Under the pieces are notes generated by a model. The model was not told where the DNA came from and did no database searches. It saw only the letters and a program-made list of their open reading frames with translations. This document shows, piece after piece, positions 1-8,117 of a stretch of 64,000 bases of DNA. This DNA is from Pseudazoarcus sp963975885. Lineage in GTDB: Bacteria > Pseudomonadota > Gammaproteobacteria > Burkholderiales > Rhodocyclaceae. The translations under genes and the position numbers were made by a program. Position 1 is the stretch's first letter. Each line of letters begins with the position of its first letter. The DNA lies in contig CAXBIS010000003.1 of the NCBI GenBank assembly GCA_963975885.1, positions 124,001 to 188,000 on the forward strand. The letters run 5' to 3'.

Positions 1-215
1 CCGATGCCACCGGTGTGGTCGGCGTGGTGATGGGTGATGAGAATTGCGGTAAGGTCGAGTCCTTCACGCGCCAGATACGACTCGACCGGGGCAGCGTCGC
101 CGGGGTCGACGACCACCGCCTTGTCGCCACGGCGCAAGGTCCAGATGTAGTTGTCGTTGAAGGCGGGTAGCGGAAGGATTTCGAGGCCGGCATTGCCGGG
201 TGCGTCAATGGTCAT
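1..215 (-). CDS. gloB: Hydroxyacylglutathione hydrolase (glyoxalase II), 5' part only
   Basis: Cytoplasmic enzyme that hydrolyses S-D-lactoylglutathione to D-lactate and glutathione, the second step of methylglyoxal removal. Only the first 71 codons are inside the window; the gene continues off the left edge. Seen: the family block PAFNDNYIW at residues 17-25 and the metallo-beta-lactamase metal motif THHHADHTGG at residues 61-70, which supplies ligands for the two metal ions. The ATG (215-213) overlaps the ATG of the divergent methyltransferase gene (214-216) inside one CATG, so there is no intergenic space between the two. Identity is firm; the exact start is less so, although no other start codon lies before the conserved block. 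Confidence 0.92.
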   Translation of the reverse strand, partial: MTIDAPGNAGLEILPLPAFNDNYIWTLRRGDKAVVVDPGDAAPVESYLAREGLDLTAILITHHHADHTGGI

Positions 216-987
216 GTCGTGTACAAGCCTTTCGGAGTGGTTCTCGGGTACGCAGGGCGGATACGTCCTGCGCTGGGAGCAGGCGCACATCGACGCCATC
301 GTCTCCGACGTGTTCGGTTATAACGCAATGCAGGTCGGCTTGCCAGGGCACGAGCTGCTGCGCGCAAGCCGCATCGCCCATCGTTTCAAGCTCGAAACGG
401 AGTGTTCGCGCGGCGGGGCGGCGGTCTACGCCGAAGCGACCGGGCTGCCCATCGCCACCGCCAGCGTCGATCTCGTCGTGCTGCCTCATGTACTGGAATT
501 CTCGCGCGAGCCACACCGTATCCTGCGCGAGGTCGAGCGCGTGCTGGTGCCCGACGGTAGCCTGGTGCTCACTGCCTTCAATCCGTTCAGCCTGTTCGGC
601 GCCCGCCGTGTCTTCTCGCGCTCGTCGGGGGGCTGGCCGTGGCGCGGACATTATTTCTCGGTGCCACGGGTGCGCGACTGGCTTACACTGCTCGGCTTCG
701 AGACGCCGCCGGGCGTGTTCGGCTGCTACGCGCCACCGGTGCGTACGCAAAAATGGCTCGATCGCTGGCAGTTCCTCGAACGCGCAGGCAACCGCTGGTG
801 GCCGGTGTGTGGCGGATGTTTCGTGCTGCACGGCATCAAGCGCGTGCACGGCATGAGGCTGATTACCCCGCAATGGAAGGCCGAAGCGGTGCCGGCCAAG
901 CGTCTCACGCCGGTATCCCGTCGCGGTCGCGGCGGCGTCATTACGCACAAGGACGAAGAATCAAGGACTCGATGCAGGAACTCGTAG
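214..987 (+). CDS. Class I SAM-dependent methyltransferase (Methyltransf_11-like)
   Basis: Predicted 257-aa cytoplasmic methyltransferase of unknown substrate. Seen: a Methyltransf_11-type core in which DLVVLPHVLEF resembles motif II and the following LREVERVLVPDGSLVLTAFN the post-II region. The N-terminal glycine-rich SAM motif is degenerate (NAMQVGLPGHELL instead of a clear GxGxG). I start at the ATG at 214; an ATG at 208 is also in frame. Proteins of this type beside gloB and rnhA are common in Betaproteobacteria (recollection) and are usually left as general methyltransferases. Its 3' end overlaps rnhA by 16 nt, so the two are probably co-transcribed. The substrate cannot be assigned. Confidence 0.82.
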   Translation: MSCTSLSEWFSGTQGGYVLRWEQAHIDAIVSDVFGYNAMQVGLPGHELLRASRIAHRFKLETECSRGGAAVYAEATGLPIATASVDLVVLPHVLEFSREPHRILREVERVLVPDGSLVLTAFNPFSLFGARRVFSRSSGGWPWRGHYFSVPRVRDWLTLLGFETPPGVFGCYAPPVRTQKWLDRWQFLERAGNRWWPVCGGCFVLHGIKRVHGMRLITPQWKAEAVPAKRLTPVSRRGRGGVITHKDEESRTRCRNS

Positions 988-1433
988 ACATCTTTACCGA
1001 CGGCGCATGCAGCGGCAACCCCGGCCCGGGCGGCTGGGGGGCGATTTTGAGGGCCGACGGGCAGGAAAAGGAAATCTGGGGCGGTGAGGCCCGGACCACC
1101 AACAACCGCATGGAACTGCTGGCCGTGATTCGCGCCCTGGAACTGCTCAAGCGCCCGGTGCATGCGCGCGTGCACACCGACAGCCAGTACGTGCAGAAGG
1201 GCATCTCGGAGTGGATTCACAACTGGAAGGCTCGCGGCTGGAAAACCGCCGCCAAGGCCCCGGTCAAGAACGCCGACCTGTGGCAGGAGCTTGACCGTGC
1301 GGCCAGTCGCCACCAGGTCGACTGGATCTGGGTGCGCGGCCACGCCGGTCACGTCGAGAATGAACGCGCGGATGCGCTCGCCCGCCAGGGCGTTGCGTCA
1401 GTTCGCAGTGCCACCACAGCTCCCAGCCCCTAG
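972..1433 (+). CDS. rnhA: Ribonuclease HI
   Basis: Endonuclease that cuts RNA in RNA-DNA hybrids, removing R-loops and primer RNA. The 153-aa protein keeps the catalytic set at the same numbers as the E. coli enzyme: D10 (in DIFTDGACSGNPGPGGWG), E48 (NNRMEL), D70 (HTDSQY), H124 and D134 (GHAGHVENERAD). The start ATG lies inside the end of the methyltransferase gene (16-nt overlap), and dnaQ begins 2 nt after the stop. This gives a tight three-gene run; rnhA-dnaQ adjacency is frequent in proteobacteria. Complete and ordinary. Confidence 0.97.
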   Translation: MQELVDIFTDGACSGNPGPGGWGAILRADGQEKEIWGGEARTTNNRMELLAVIRALELLKRPVHARVHTDSQYVQKGISEWIHNWKARGWKTAAKAPVKNADLWQELDRAASRHQVDWIWVRGHAGHVENERADALARQGVASVRSATTAPSP

Positions 1434-1435
1434 CC

Positions 1436-2164
1436 ATGCGACAAATCGTCCTCGATACCGAAACCACCGGTCTGGACTGGCGCAACGGACACCGCGTCAT
1501 CGAGATTGGCTGCGTCGAACTGGTCAACCGCAGCCTGAGCGGCCGGCATTTCCATGTTTATCTGAACCCCGAACGCGCGATCGACGCCGAGGCCGAGGCC
1601 GTGCACGGCATCAGCCTGGATTTTCTCGCCGACAAGCCGAAATTCGAGTCTATCGCGGCTGACTTCGAAGCCTTCGTCGCCGGCGCCGAGTTGCTGATCC
1701 ATAACGCCAGTTTCGACGTCGGCTTCCTCAACGCCGAACTCTCACGCTGCGGGCGCGACAATATCGACAGTTTCTGCCCCGGCGTGATCGACACGCTCAG
1801 GCTCGCCAAGGAACAGAATCCCGGCAAGAAGGCCTCGCTCGACGCATTGTGCGAGCGCTACGACATCGACAACGGTCACCGTACGCTGCACGGCGCTCTG
1901 CTCGACGCGGAGATTCTCGCCGAAGTCTACCTGGCGATGACGCGCGGCCAGGAAACGTTGGCGATCACGCTCGAGGAGCCGTCCAACGGGGCCGACATGC
2001 CCGCGCGCAGCGTTGCGCCGGACCGGCCGCGACTCAAGGTATTGCGTGCGAATGATGCCGAGCGCGCAGCGCACGCGGCGGTGCTGGCCGACATCGAGAA
2101 AGCCGCCGGACATTGTTTGTGGCTGGCGAAGGTCGAAGCGGCTTCGAAAGCCGAATCGTCCTGA
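1436..2164 (+). CDS. dnaQ: DNA polymerase III epsilon subunit (proofreading 3'-5' exonuclease)
   Basis: Editing subunit of the replicative polymerase core (with alpha and theta). The 242-aa protein shows the DEDDh exonuclease motifs: Exo I DTETTGLD starting at D7, Exo II around HNASFDVGFLN (about residues 89-99), and Exo III with the histidine of GHRTLHGALLDAE followed by its aspartate. The C-terminal part after about residue 185 is the tether region that contacts the alpha subunit. It follows rnhA by 2 nt. It ends only 3 nt from the end of the convergent gene at 2168, with no visible terminator between them. Confidence 0.96.
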   Translation: MRQIVLDTETTGLDWRNGHRVIEIGCVELVNRSLSGRHFHVYLNPERAIDAEAEAVHGISLDFLADKPKFESIAADFEAFVAGAELLIHNASFDVGFLNAELSRCGRDNIDSFCPGVIDTLRLAKEQNPGKKASLDALCERYDIDNGHRTLHGALLDAEILAEVYLAMTRGQETLAITLEEPSNGADMPARSVAPDRPRLKVLRANDAERAAHAAVLADIEKAAGHCLWLAKVEAASKAESS

Positions 2165-2167
2165 GCT

Positions 2168-2917
2168 TCAGAAGATGAGGGTGTCGCCCGGAACGCGCCC
2201 GCTGCGTTCCAGGCGCGACAGCGTAGTCGTCAGATCCAGGCCGGTTCGCTCACGCAATGCGTCTGCACGCTCGTGCAATACATCCAGCGCGCATTCGATT
2301 GGCTCGCCCACTGCCGCCAGCACGATGGCGTTGCCACTGTTGCATGGGGGCAAGGCCAGTACCCGCTCACCAAAGGCGTGGCTGATGCGCGCAAGGCTCG
2401 CGTCGAAGCCATTGGCGTCTCCGAACAGGTTCACGGCAATCAACCCCTGCGGTGAGAGCCGCTCGCGGGCCGCGGCGTAGAAGCTGGCTGTGTCGAGCGC
2501 ACCGGTGCGTGCCTCGGCGTCGTAGCCGTCGAGCAGGATGCAGTCGAAGGCCGGCCCATCGGCCTCGATGAAGGCCGCGCCGTCGCCGATCTCGATGGAC
2601 AGTCGCTCGTCCGGCGCGGGCAGTTCGAACAGATGGCGCGCGGCGGCGACCACGCGTGCATCGATCTCGACCACGGTCTGGCGCGTATCCACGCAATAGC
2701 GGTGCATGAACTTCGTCAGCGATCCCGCGCCCAGGCCGATCGTCAGCGCCTCGCGCGGCCAGGGCGCGGGGCGCAACAGCAAGCCGCAGAGCATGTCGCG
2801 CGCGTACTGCAGTTCCAGCGCAACCGGGTCACGCAGACGCATCGCTCCCTGCACCCATTCCGAGCCGAAATGCAGGTAGCGCACGCCGTCCTGTTCACTG
2901 ATGTCGATTGAACTCAC
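2168..2917 (-). CDS. Spermidine synthase-like (PABS domain) protein
   Basis: 249-aa protein with the Rossmann core of polyamine synthases and methyltransferases: TIGLGAGSLTKFMHRY is the nucleotide-binding glycine loop, VVEIDARVV the acidic end of strand 2, and DCILLDGYD the later active-region strand. It is shorter than true SpeE (about 280-290 aa) and lacks the usual N-terminal beta hairpin domain, so polyamine synthesis is not assured; fused or orphan relatives often have unknown substrates. The start is GTG, overlapping the mutS stop as GTGA, so it is probably translated by coupling to mutS. Function beyond the family is inference. Confidence 0.75.
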   Translation of the reverse strand: MSSIDISEQDGVRYLHFGSEWVQGAMRLRDPVALELQYARDMLCGLLLRPAPWPREALTIGLGAGSLTKFMHRYCVDTRQTVVEIDARVVAAARHLFELPAPDERLSIEIGDGAAFIEADGPAFDCILLDGYDAEARTGALDTASFYAAARERLSPQGLIAVNLFGDANGFDASLARISHAFGERVLALPPCNSGNAIVLAAVGEPIECALDVLHERADALRERTGLDLTTTLSRLERSGRVPGDTLIF

Positions 2918-5508
2918 AGCATCCTCTTGAGCAGATACAGGCGCTCGAGCGCCTCGCGGGGCGACAGACTGTCGGGGTCGATCTCGTCGAGCGCGGTGAG
3001 CACCGGGTGCGAGAGCGAGCGTGGCTCGTCCTCGGGCACGGCGGCGAACAAGTCCGGCTGCGGGCCGTTGTCGATCTCACGGTTTTCCAGCGCACGCAGG
3101 CGACGTCGAGCCTCGCGGATCACCGGTGCCGGCACACCCGCGAGGGCAGCGACCTCGATACCGTAGCTCTGGCTCGCCGGGCCTTCCTCGAGCGCGTGCA
3201 GGAACACGATGCGATGGCCATGCTCGATTGCGTCCAGATGCACGTTCACGCATTCGGGGAATTCGGTATTGAGGCGCGTCAGTTCGAAGTAGTGGGTTGC
3301 GAACAGCGTCATGCAGCGGTTGTGCGTGAGCAGGTGCCGCGCGATCGAGAAGGCCAGCGCCAGTCCGTCGAAGGTCGAGGTGCCGCGTCCGATCTCGTCC
3401 ATCAGCACCAGGCTGTGCTCGGTCGAGCCGTGCAGGATGGCCGCTGCTTCGGTCATTTCGACCATGAAGGTCGAACGCCCAGAGGCCAGGTCGTCGGAGG
3501 CGCCGATGCGGGTGAAGATGGCGTCCACCGGGCCGATGCGCGCGGCCGCTGCCGGCACGAAGGCACCCACGTGCGCGAGCAGCACGATCAGCGCGACCTG
3601 ACGCATGAAGGTCGATTTGCCGCCCATGTTGGGGCCGGTGACCATCAGCATGCGACGCGTCGCACCCAGGCGGCAGTCGTTGGAAATGAAGTCCTCGACT
3701 TCGCGCTCGACCACCGGATGGCGACCGCGCTCGATTTCCAGCCCCGGGGTCTCGACGAAAACCGGGCGCGCGTAGTCGTGGCGCAGCGCGATCTCGGCGA
3801 AGGCGCCCAGGCCGTCTAGCAGGGCCAGTGCGCGCGCAATGCGCTGCAGTGCCGGGATCTGGCTTGCCAGTGCCTCGAGTACTTCGTCGTAGAGCAGCTT
3901 CTCGCGCGCCAGTGCGCGCTCCTGCGCGGACAGTGCCTTGTCCTCGAAGGCCTTGAGTTCCGGCGTGATGTAGCGCTCGACGTTCTTCAGCGTCTGGCGA
4001 CGGCGGTAGTCGTCGGGCACCTTGTCGGCCTGTGTGCGGCTGACCTCGATGTAGAAGCCGTGCACGCGGTTGTACTCGACCTTGAGACCGGCAATCCCGC
4101 TGCGTTCGCGCTCACGTGTCTCGAGCGCCATCAGGAACTCGCCGCAGTTGCTCTGAATGCCGCGCAGTTCATCGAGCTCGGCGTCGAAGCCCGACGCGAT
4201 TACGCCGCCATCGCGCAACACGGCCGACGGTTCGGCGTCGATCGCGCGGGCGAGCAATTCGTAGGCCGCATCCGGGCGCGTCAGATCGGCGTGGATACCG
4301 GCCAGCAGATCGGCCTGGGCCACACCGATCGCGGCCTGCAGCGAGGGCAGGGCGGCCAGCGCCTCACGCAGTGCTGCGAGGTCGCGCGGGCGCGCGCTGC
4401 GCAGCGCCACGCGCGCGGTGATGCGGTCTACGTCGGCAATGCCGCGCAGGGCGGAGCGCACGTCTGCAAGGCGACGTCCGTCGCCGTCGCCGATCAGTTC
4501 GGCCACCGTGGCGTGACGCTGCGCGGCGTGCGCGCGTTCGCGCAAGGGATGATGCAGGGCGTGACGCAGCCAGCGCGACCCCATGCTGGTGGCGCAGCAG
4601 TCTAGCAGCGAGAGCAGGGTGGGCGAGGCCTCGCCGCGCAGGGTCTCGGTGAGTTCGAGGTTGCGCCGCGTGGCTGCGTCCAGGCGCAGGATTGCCGATT
4701 CGCGCTCGACGGTGAGCGTCGTGACGTGCTGCAACGCCTGGCGCTGCGTGCCACTGGCGTACTCGAACAGCGCGGCGAGCGCGGCCAGCCCGGTGTCGAG
4801 TTCATCGGCGCCGAATCCGGCCAGATCCTGCGTACCGAAATGGGCGGTGAGCAAACGCGTACCGTTGGCCGCGTCGAACTGCCAGTCCGGCAGGCGCCGG
4901 GAGGCGGGCGCGAGCGTGTCGAGCAGCGGCAGTGTGAGACCGTCGGGCACCAGCACCTCGGCCGGTCGCAGACGCTCGAATTGGCTCGCGAGCTGTTCGG
5001 CCGGGCATTGCATCGCACGCAGATCGCCGTTGGCCAGATTCAGCCAGGCCAGCCCCAGCGTGCCGCGTGAGAGCGTCAGTGCGAGCAGCAGCGCGTCGCG
5101 CCGGTCGTCGAGCAGGGCCGCGTCGGTGAGCGTGCCGGGCGTGACGATGCGGCTCACGGCGCGCTCCATCGGCCCCTTGGTCGCGCCGGGCTCGCCCACC
5201 TGCTCGGCAATCACGATGGATTCGCCCAGTTTCACGAGTCGCGCAAGATACTGCTCGACGGCGTGAAAGGGCACGCCGGCCATGCGGATCGGCGCGCCCC
5301 CGGATTGCCCGCGGGTGGTCAGTGTGATGTCGAGCAGCCGCGCGGCGCGCTCGGCGTCGTCGAAGAACAGTTCGTAGAAGTCCCCCATGCGGTAGAACAG
5401 CAGCAGGTCGGGGTACTGCGCCTTGATGCGCAGGTACTGCTGCATCATCGGCGTGTGGCCGGCGATGGAGGCTTCGTCGAAGGCGGGCGTGGCGGCGGCT
5501 CGGGACAA
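2914..5508 (-). CDS. mutS: DNA mismatch repair ATPase MutS
   Basis: Recognises mismatches and small loops and recruits MutL. Seen: the N-terminal HTPMMQQYL block, the mismatch-contact Phe-x-Glu in GDFYELF, the Walker A GPNMGGKST near residue 620, the ABC-type DEIGRGTSTFDG and the downstream ATHYFEL. Start choice is awkward. The homologous N-terminus precedes the first ATG (5448), and the only in-frame start before it that does not enter suhB is a TTG at 5508 (864 aa). Neither has a convincing ribosome site. Starting at 5448 would give 844 aa and lose the conserved leader residues. It follows suhB by 17 nt and overlaps the next gene by GTGA. Confidence 0.95.
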   Translation of the reverse strand: MSRAAATPAFDEASIAGHTPMMQQYLRIKAQYPDLLLFYRMGDFYELFFDDAERAARLLDITLTTRGQSGGAPIRMAGVPFHAVEQYLARLVKLGESIVIAEQVGEPGATKGPMERAVSRIVTPGTLTDAALLDDRRDALLLALTLSRGTLGLAWLNLANGDLRAMQCPAEQLASQFERLRPAEVLVPDGLTLPLLDTLAPASRRLPDWQFDAANGTRLLTAHFGTQDLAGFGADELDTGLAALAALFEYASGTQRQALQHVTTLTVERESAILRLDAATRRNLELTETLRGEASPTLLSLLDCCATSMGSRWLRHALHHPLRERAHAAQRHATVAELIGDGDGRRLADVRSALRGIADVDRITARVALRSARPRDLAALREALAALPSLQAAIGVAQADLLAGIHADLTRPDAAYELLARAIDAEPSAVLRDGGVIASGFDAELDELRGIQSNCGEFLMALETRERERSGIAGLKVEYNRVHGFYIEVSRTQADKVPDDYRRRQTLKNVERYITPELKAFEDKALSAQERALAREKLLYDEVLEALASQIPALQRIARALALLDGLGAFAEIALRHDYARPVFVETPGLEIERGRHPVVEREVEDFISNDCRLGATRRMLMVTGPNMGGKSTFMRQVALIVLLAHVGAFVPAAAARIGPVDAIFTRIGASDDLASGRSTFMVEMTEAAAILHGSTEHSLVLMDEIGRGTSTFDGLALAFSIARHLLTHNRCMTLFATHYFELTRLNTEFPECVNVHLDAIEHGHRIVFLHALEEGPASQSYGIEVAALAGVPAPVIREARRRLRALENREIDNGPQPDLFAAVPEDEPRSLSHPVLTALDEIDPDSLSPREALERLYLLKRML

Positions 5509-5525
5509 GGCGGGACGGGTGGCGT

Positions 5526-6314
5526 TCAGCGCGCGCGCATGTGTTTCTGCACGATGGGCAGCAGCTGCGCGAACAGCTTCGGGGGGGCAGCGACGACGCG
5601 GCCGCTGTCCAGATGAGCGGACTCGCCGTCGAAGTCGGTGACCAGGCCACCAGCCTCCTGGATCATCAGCGCGCCGGCGGCCATGTCCCAGGTCTGCAGG
5701 CCGGCTTCCCAGAAGCCGTCGATGCGACCGCAGGCGACCCACGACAGATCGAGCGCGGCCGCGCCCGGTCGGCGGATGCCGGAGGTCTTCTGCGTGAGTT
5801 CGCGAAAGGCGCCGATGTAGGCTTCCAGATCGTCGTCGCTGCGGAACGGAAAGCCGGTGCCGATCAGCGAGTCTGCCAGACGCGTGCAGCGTGACACGCG
5901 GATGCGACGGTCGTTGAGGAAGGCGCCCGCGCCCTTGGAGGCCGTGAACAGTTCGTTGCGCACCGGGTCGAAGACGACGCCGTGCTCGACCGATCCGTTC
6001 TTCGCCAGCGCGATCGAGATCGCGTACTGCGGGAAACCGTGGATGAAATTGGTCGTGCCGTCGAGCGGATCGATGATCCAGCAGTACTCGGACTCGCCGG
6101 ATCGGCCCGACTCCTCTGCTAGAATCGCATGGTCCGGATAGGTGTCGCGCAGCACCTCGATGATGGCCGCTTCGGCGGCGCGATCGACCTCGGTGACGAA
6201 ATCGTTGGGCGCCTTCGACTGTACGGTGACGAGATCGAGTTGCAATGATGCGCGATTGATCACGCTCGCCGCGCGGCGGGCTGCCTTTACTGCGATGTTC
6301 AGGATCGGATGCAT
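5526..6314 (-). CDS. suhB: Inositol-1-monophosphatase family protein SuhB
   Basis: 262-aa Mg-dependent phosphatase fold. In enterobacteria SuhB also acts as a Nus-complex factor in rRNA antitermination, so the physiological role may be in transcription rather than inositol metabolism. Seen: metal-site motifs ILAEESG, DPLDGTTNFIHG and WDMAAGALMIQEAGG in the family order. I start at the ATG at 6314; the reading frame stays open upstream, but the added residues do not look like family sequence. A possible -10 (TAGAAT) lies at 6391-6386. It is first in the suhB-mutS-PABS run and divergent from trmJ. Confidence 0.95.
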   Translation of the reverse strand: MHPILNIAVKAARRAASVINRASLQLDLVTVQSKAPNDFVTEVDRAAEAAIIEVLRDTYPDHAILAEESGRSGESEYCWIIDPLDGTTNFIHGFPQYAISIALAKNGSVEHGVVFDPVRNELFTASKGAGAFLNDRRIRVSRCTRLADSLIGTGFPFRSDDDLEAYIGAFRELTQKTSGIRRPGAAALDLSWVACGRIDGFWEAGLQTWDMAAGALMIQEAGGLVTDFDGESAHLDSGRVVAAPPKLFAQLLPIVQKHMRAR

Positions 6315-6444
6315 GGGGGAGAGGTCTCTGCTGTGCGCCGCCCCGTAGCGGAACAGCGGCGCCGATGGGTATCGAACGACCGCGCATTCTAACCGTTTTC
6401 GCGCCGCGAATCTCCGCGCGGCGCGCACCAAAAGCATATTCCAG

Positions 6445-7170
6445 ATGCCCCAATCCGGCCTGCTCGACCGCATCCGCGTGGTCCTTACCCGCACTTCTCA
6501 TCCCGGCAACATCGGCGCCGCCGCGCGCGCGATGAAGACCATGGGTCTGACCCGTCTCGTGCTGGTCGCGCCTGAGTCCTTTCCCGACCCGGTTGCCGAT
6601 GCGCGCGCCTCTGGTGCGCTCGATGTGCTGCACGCCGCGCGCGTGGTAGCCACGCTTGAAGAGGCGCTCGAAGGTACGGTGATGTCGGCAGCCCTGACCG
6701 CGCGCCGGCGCGAGCTGTCCGTACCGCTCGCGCTGCCGCGCGAGGCCGCCCCCGAGCTGGTTCGTCACGCACAGGCCGGAGAGGTCGCTCTGGTATTCGG
6801 CACCGAATCCTCGGGTCTGTCGAACGAGGACGTCGCGCTGTGCACGTTGCCGGTGACGATTCCTGCCAATCCTGCCTACTCGTCGCTGAATCTCGCCTCC
6901 GCCGTGCAACTGCTGTGCTACGAGCTGCGCCTGGCTGCGCTCGCCCCGGAATTGTCCGAGGCACCGACCGAGGCCGCACGCTTCGAGGACATCGAGGGTT
7001 TCTACGCCCATCTCGAAGAGGTCATGCGTGCCGCCGAGTTCTACGACCCGGCCACCTCCAAGCGGCTGTTGCCGCGCGTGCGTCGTTTGTTCGGTCGCGT
7101 GCGCCTGGAGCGCGACGAAATCAATATCCTGCGCGGCCTGCTGGCTGCATTGCAGCGCAAACTTGATTAA
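6445..7170 (+). CDS. trmJ: tRNA (cytidine/uridine-2'-O-)-methyltransferase TrmJ
   Basis: SPOUT-class enzyme that 2'-O-methylates position 32 of several tRNAs using SAM. The 241-aa protein shows SpoU motifs: SHPGNIGAAARAMKTMG near residues 18-34, VALVFGTESSGLSNEDV in the middle, and the knot motif IPANPAYSSLNLASAVQLL. Length and a C-terminal helical extension fit TrmJ rather than TrmL. It lies between suhB (divergent) and cysE, an arrangement also found beside isc clusters of other proteobacteria. Subfamily assignment is by length and motifs. Confidence 0.93.
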   Translation: MPQSGLLDRIRVVLTRTSHPGNIGAAARAMKTMGLTRLVLVAPESFPDPVADARASGALDVLHAARVVATLEEALEGTVMSAALTARRRELSVPLALPREAAPELVRHAQAGEVALVFGTESSGLSNEDVALCTLPVTIPANPAYSSLNLASAVQLLCYELRLAALAPELSEAPTEAARFEDIEGFYAHLEEVMRAAEFYDPATSKRLLPRVRRLFGRVRLERDEINILRGLLAALQRKLD

Positions 7171-7235
7171 AATACTCGGCTATTGAAACACCACATCCGG
7201 CGACCAGTGCCGGATTTGCCGGGAGAAAACCGTCC

Positions 7236-8030
7236 ATGTTCAGTCGACTGCGTGAAGACCTTGCCAGCGTGCGCGAGCGCGACCCCGCCGCGCGCTCCAC
7301 CTGGGAGGTGTTGACGTGCTATCCGGGCGTGCATGCGCTGCTGATGCATCGTCTCGCGCACTGGGCATGGACGCGCCGTCTTTACTGGCTGGGGCGTTTC
7401 GTCAGCCACGTAGGGCGCTTCCTGACCGGCATCGAGATCCACCCCGGCGCCGTGATCGGTCGGCGCGTGTTCATTGATCACGGCATGGGGGTAGTGATCG
7501 GCGAGACCGCCGAGGTGGGTGACGAGTGCACGATCTACCAGGCCGTGACGCTGGGCGGCACCTCGCTGTATCGCGGCGAAAAGCGCCATCCGACGCTGGG
7601 CAAGGGGGTGGTGGTCGGCGCCGGCGCGAAGGTGCTTGGCGGATTCGAAGTGGGCGATGGCGCAAAGATCGGTTCGAACGCCGTAGTGATCAAGCCGGTG
7701 CCTGCCGGCGCGACCGCGGTGGGCAACCCGGCGCGCATTCTCGACAGCGAGCGTAGTGACCGCGGCGAAGAGCGTGAGACGCGCGACCCGCGAGACGTGG
7801 CGCGCGAGAAGAAGGCCGAAGAGATCGGGTTCTCGGCCTACGGCGTGACGCGCGGCATGGACGACCCGCTGGCCAAGGCCATGCATTCCTTGCTCGATCA
7901 CGCGGTGGAGACCGATCGGCGCATCCAGGTGCTGGTCGAACAGCTCGAGAAGGCCGGCATCCAGCTTGACGCGACGATCGAAACCAGCGACGAATTCGAC
8001 CCGAAGAAGGTGTCCAGGATGGTCGATTGA
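7236..8030 (+). CDS. cysE: Serine O-acetyltransferase
   Basis: Makes O-acetylserine from serine and acetyl-CoA, the committed step of cysteine synthesis. The 264-aa protein has the helical N-terminal part, then a left-handed beta-helix of hexapeptide repeats (from about residue 70), with the catalytic His-Asp region FIDHGMGVVIGETAEVGD and the CoA-site loop TLGGTSLYRGEKRHPTLG. After about residue 170 there is a roughly 90-residue charged, helical tail, longer than the E. coli end. A GGGAGA ribosome site precedes the ATG. Its stop codon abuts the iscR promoter, placing cysteine supply next to the cysteine-consuming Fe-S operon. Confidence 0.95.
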   Translation: MFSRLREDLASVRERDPAARSTWEVLTCYPGVHALLMHRLAHWAWTRRLYWLGRFVSHVGRFLTGIEIHPGAVIGRRVFIDHGMGVVIGETAEVGDECTIYQAVTLGGTSLYRGEKRHPTLGKGVVVGAGAKVLGGFEVGDGAKIGSNAVVIKPVPAGATAVGNPARILDSERSDRGEERETRDPRDVAREKKAEEIGFSAYGVTRGMDDPLAKAMHSLLDHAVETDRRIQVLVEQLEKAGIQLDATIETSDEFDPKKVSRMVD

Positions 8031-8055
8031 TTAGTTGACCGTTTTTGTCGGGTAC
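8031..8055 (+). promoter_or_regulatory. IscR type 1 binding site, promoter-distal copy
   Basis: 25-bp imperfect palindrome beginning TTAGTTGACC and ending GTCGGGTAC. By my comparison it agrees with the E. coli type 1 IscR consensus (as remembered) at about 21 of 25 positions. It covers the -35 hexamer of the iscR promoter, so binding of holo-IscR should block RNA polymerase. It starts immediately after the cysE stop codon. Confidence 0.72.
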
Positions 8056-8063
8056 CTTATAGT
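8035..8063 (+). promoter_or_regulatory. Promoter of the isc operon
   Basis: The -35 TTGACC (8035-8040) and -10 TATAGT (8058-8063) are separated by 17 nt, a near-consensus sigma-70 promoter. Both hexamers are embedded in IscR-type palindromes, as in the known autoregulated iscR promoters. Expected behaviour is repression when [2Fe-2S]-IscR is abundant and induction during iron or oxidative stress; this is inference from the family. Confidence 0.8.
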
Positions 8064-8083
8064 TGACCGAAATGTTCGGGTAT
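8059..8083 (+). promoter_or_regulatory. IscR type 1 binding site, promoter-proximal copy
   Basis: Second 25-bp copy, beginning ATAGTTGACC and ending TTCGGGTAT, with about 22 of 25 matches to the remembered type 1 consensus. It overlaps the -10 hexamer and the likely transcription start. It lies 28 bp downstream of the first copy, so both sites sit on nearly the same face of the helix, which suggests cooperative occupancy. Confidence 0.75.
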
Positions 8084-8117
8084 TGCCCCGACACGGCTTA
8101 CAGCGCGAGGATCCACC

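Noticed and set aside
5509..7011. The mutS reading frame stays open for another 1.5 kb upstream, through suhB and trmJ
   Set aside because: The extra residues match no family, run antisense or out of frame to suhB and trmJ, and precede the conserved MutS start; they reflect GC-rich frames lacking stops.
7198..7214. CCGGC...GCCGG repeat before cysE as a riboswitch or attenuator
   Set aside because: Only 5-bp arms and no larger fold or U-tract; indistinguishable from chance at this GC content.
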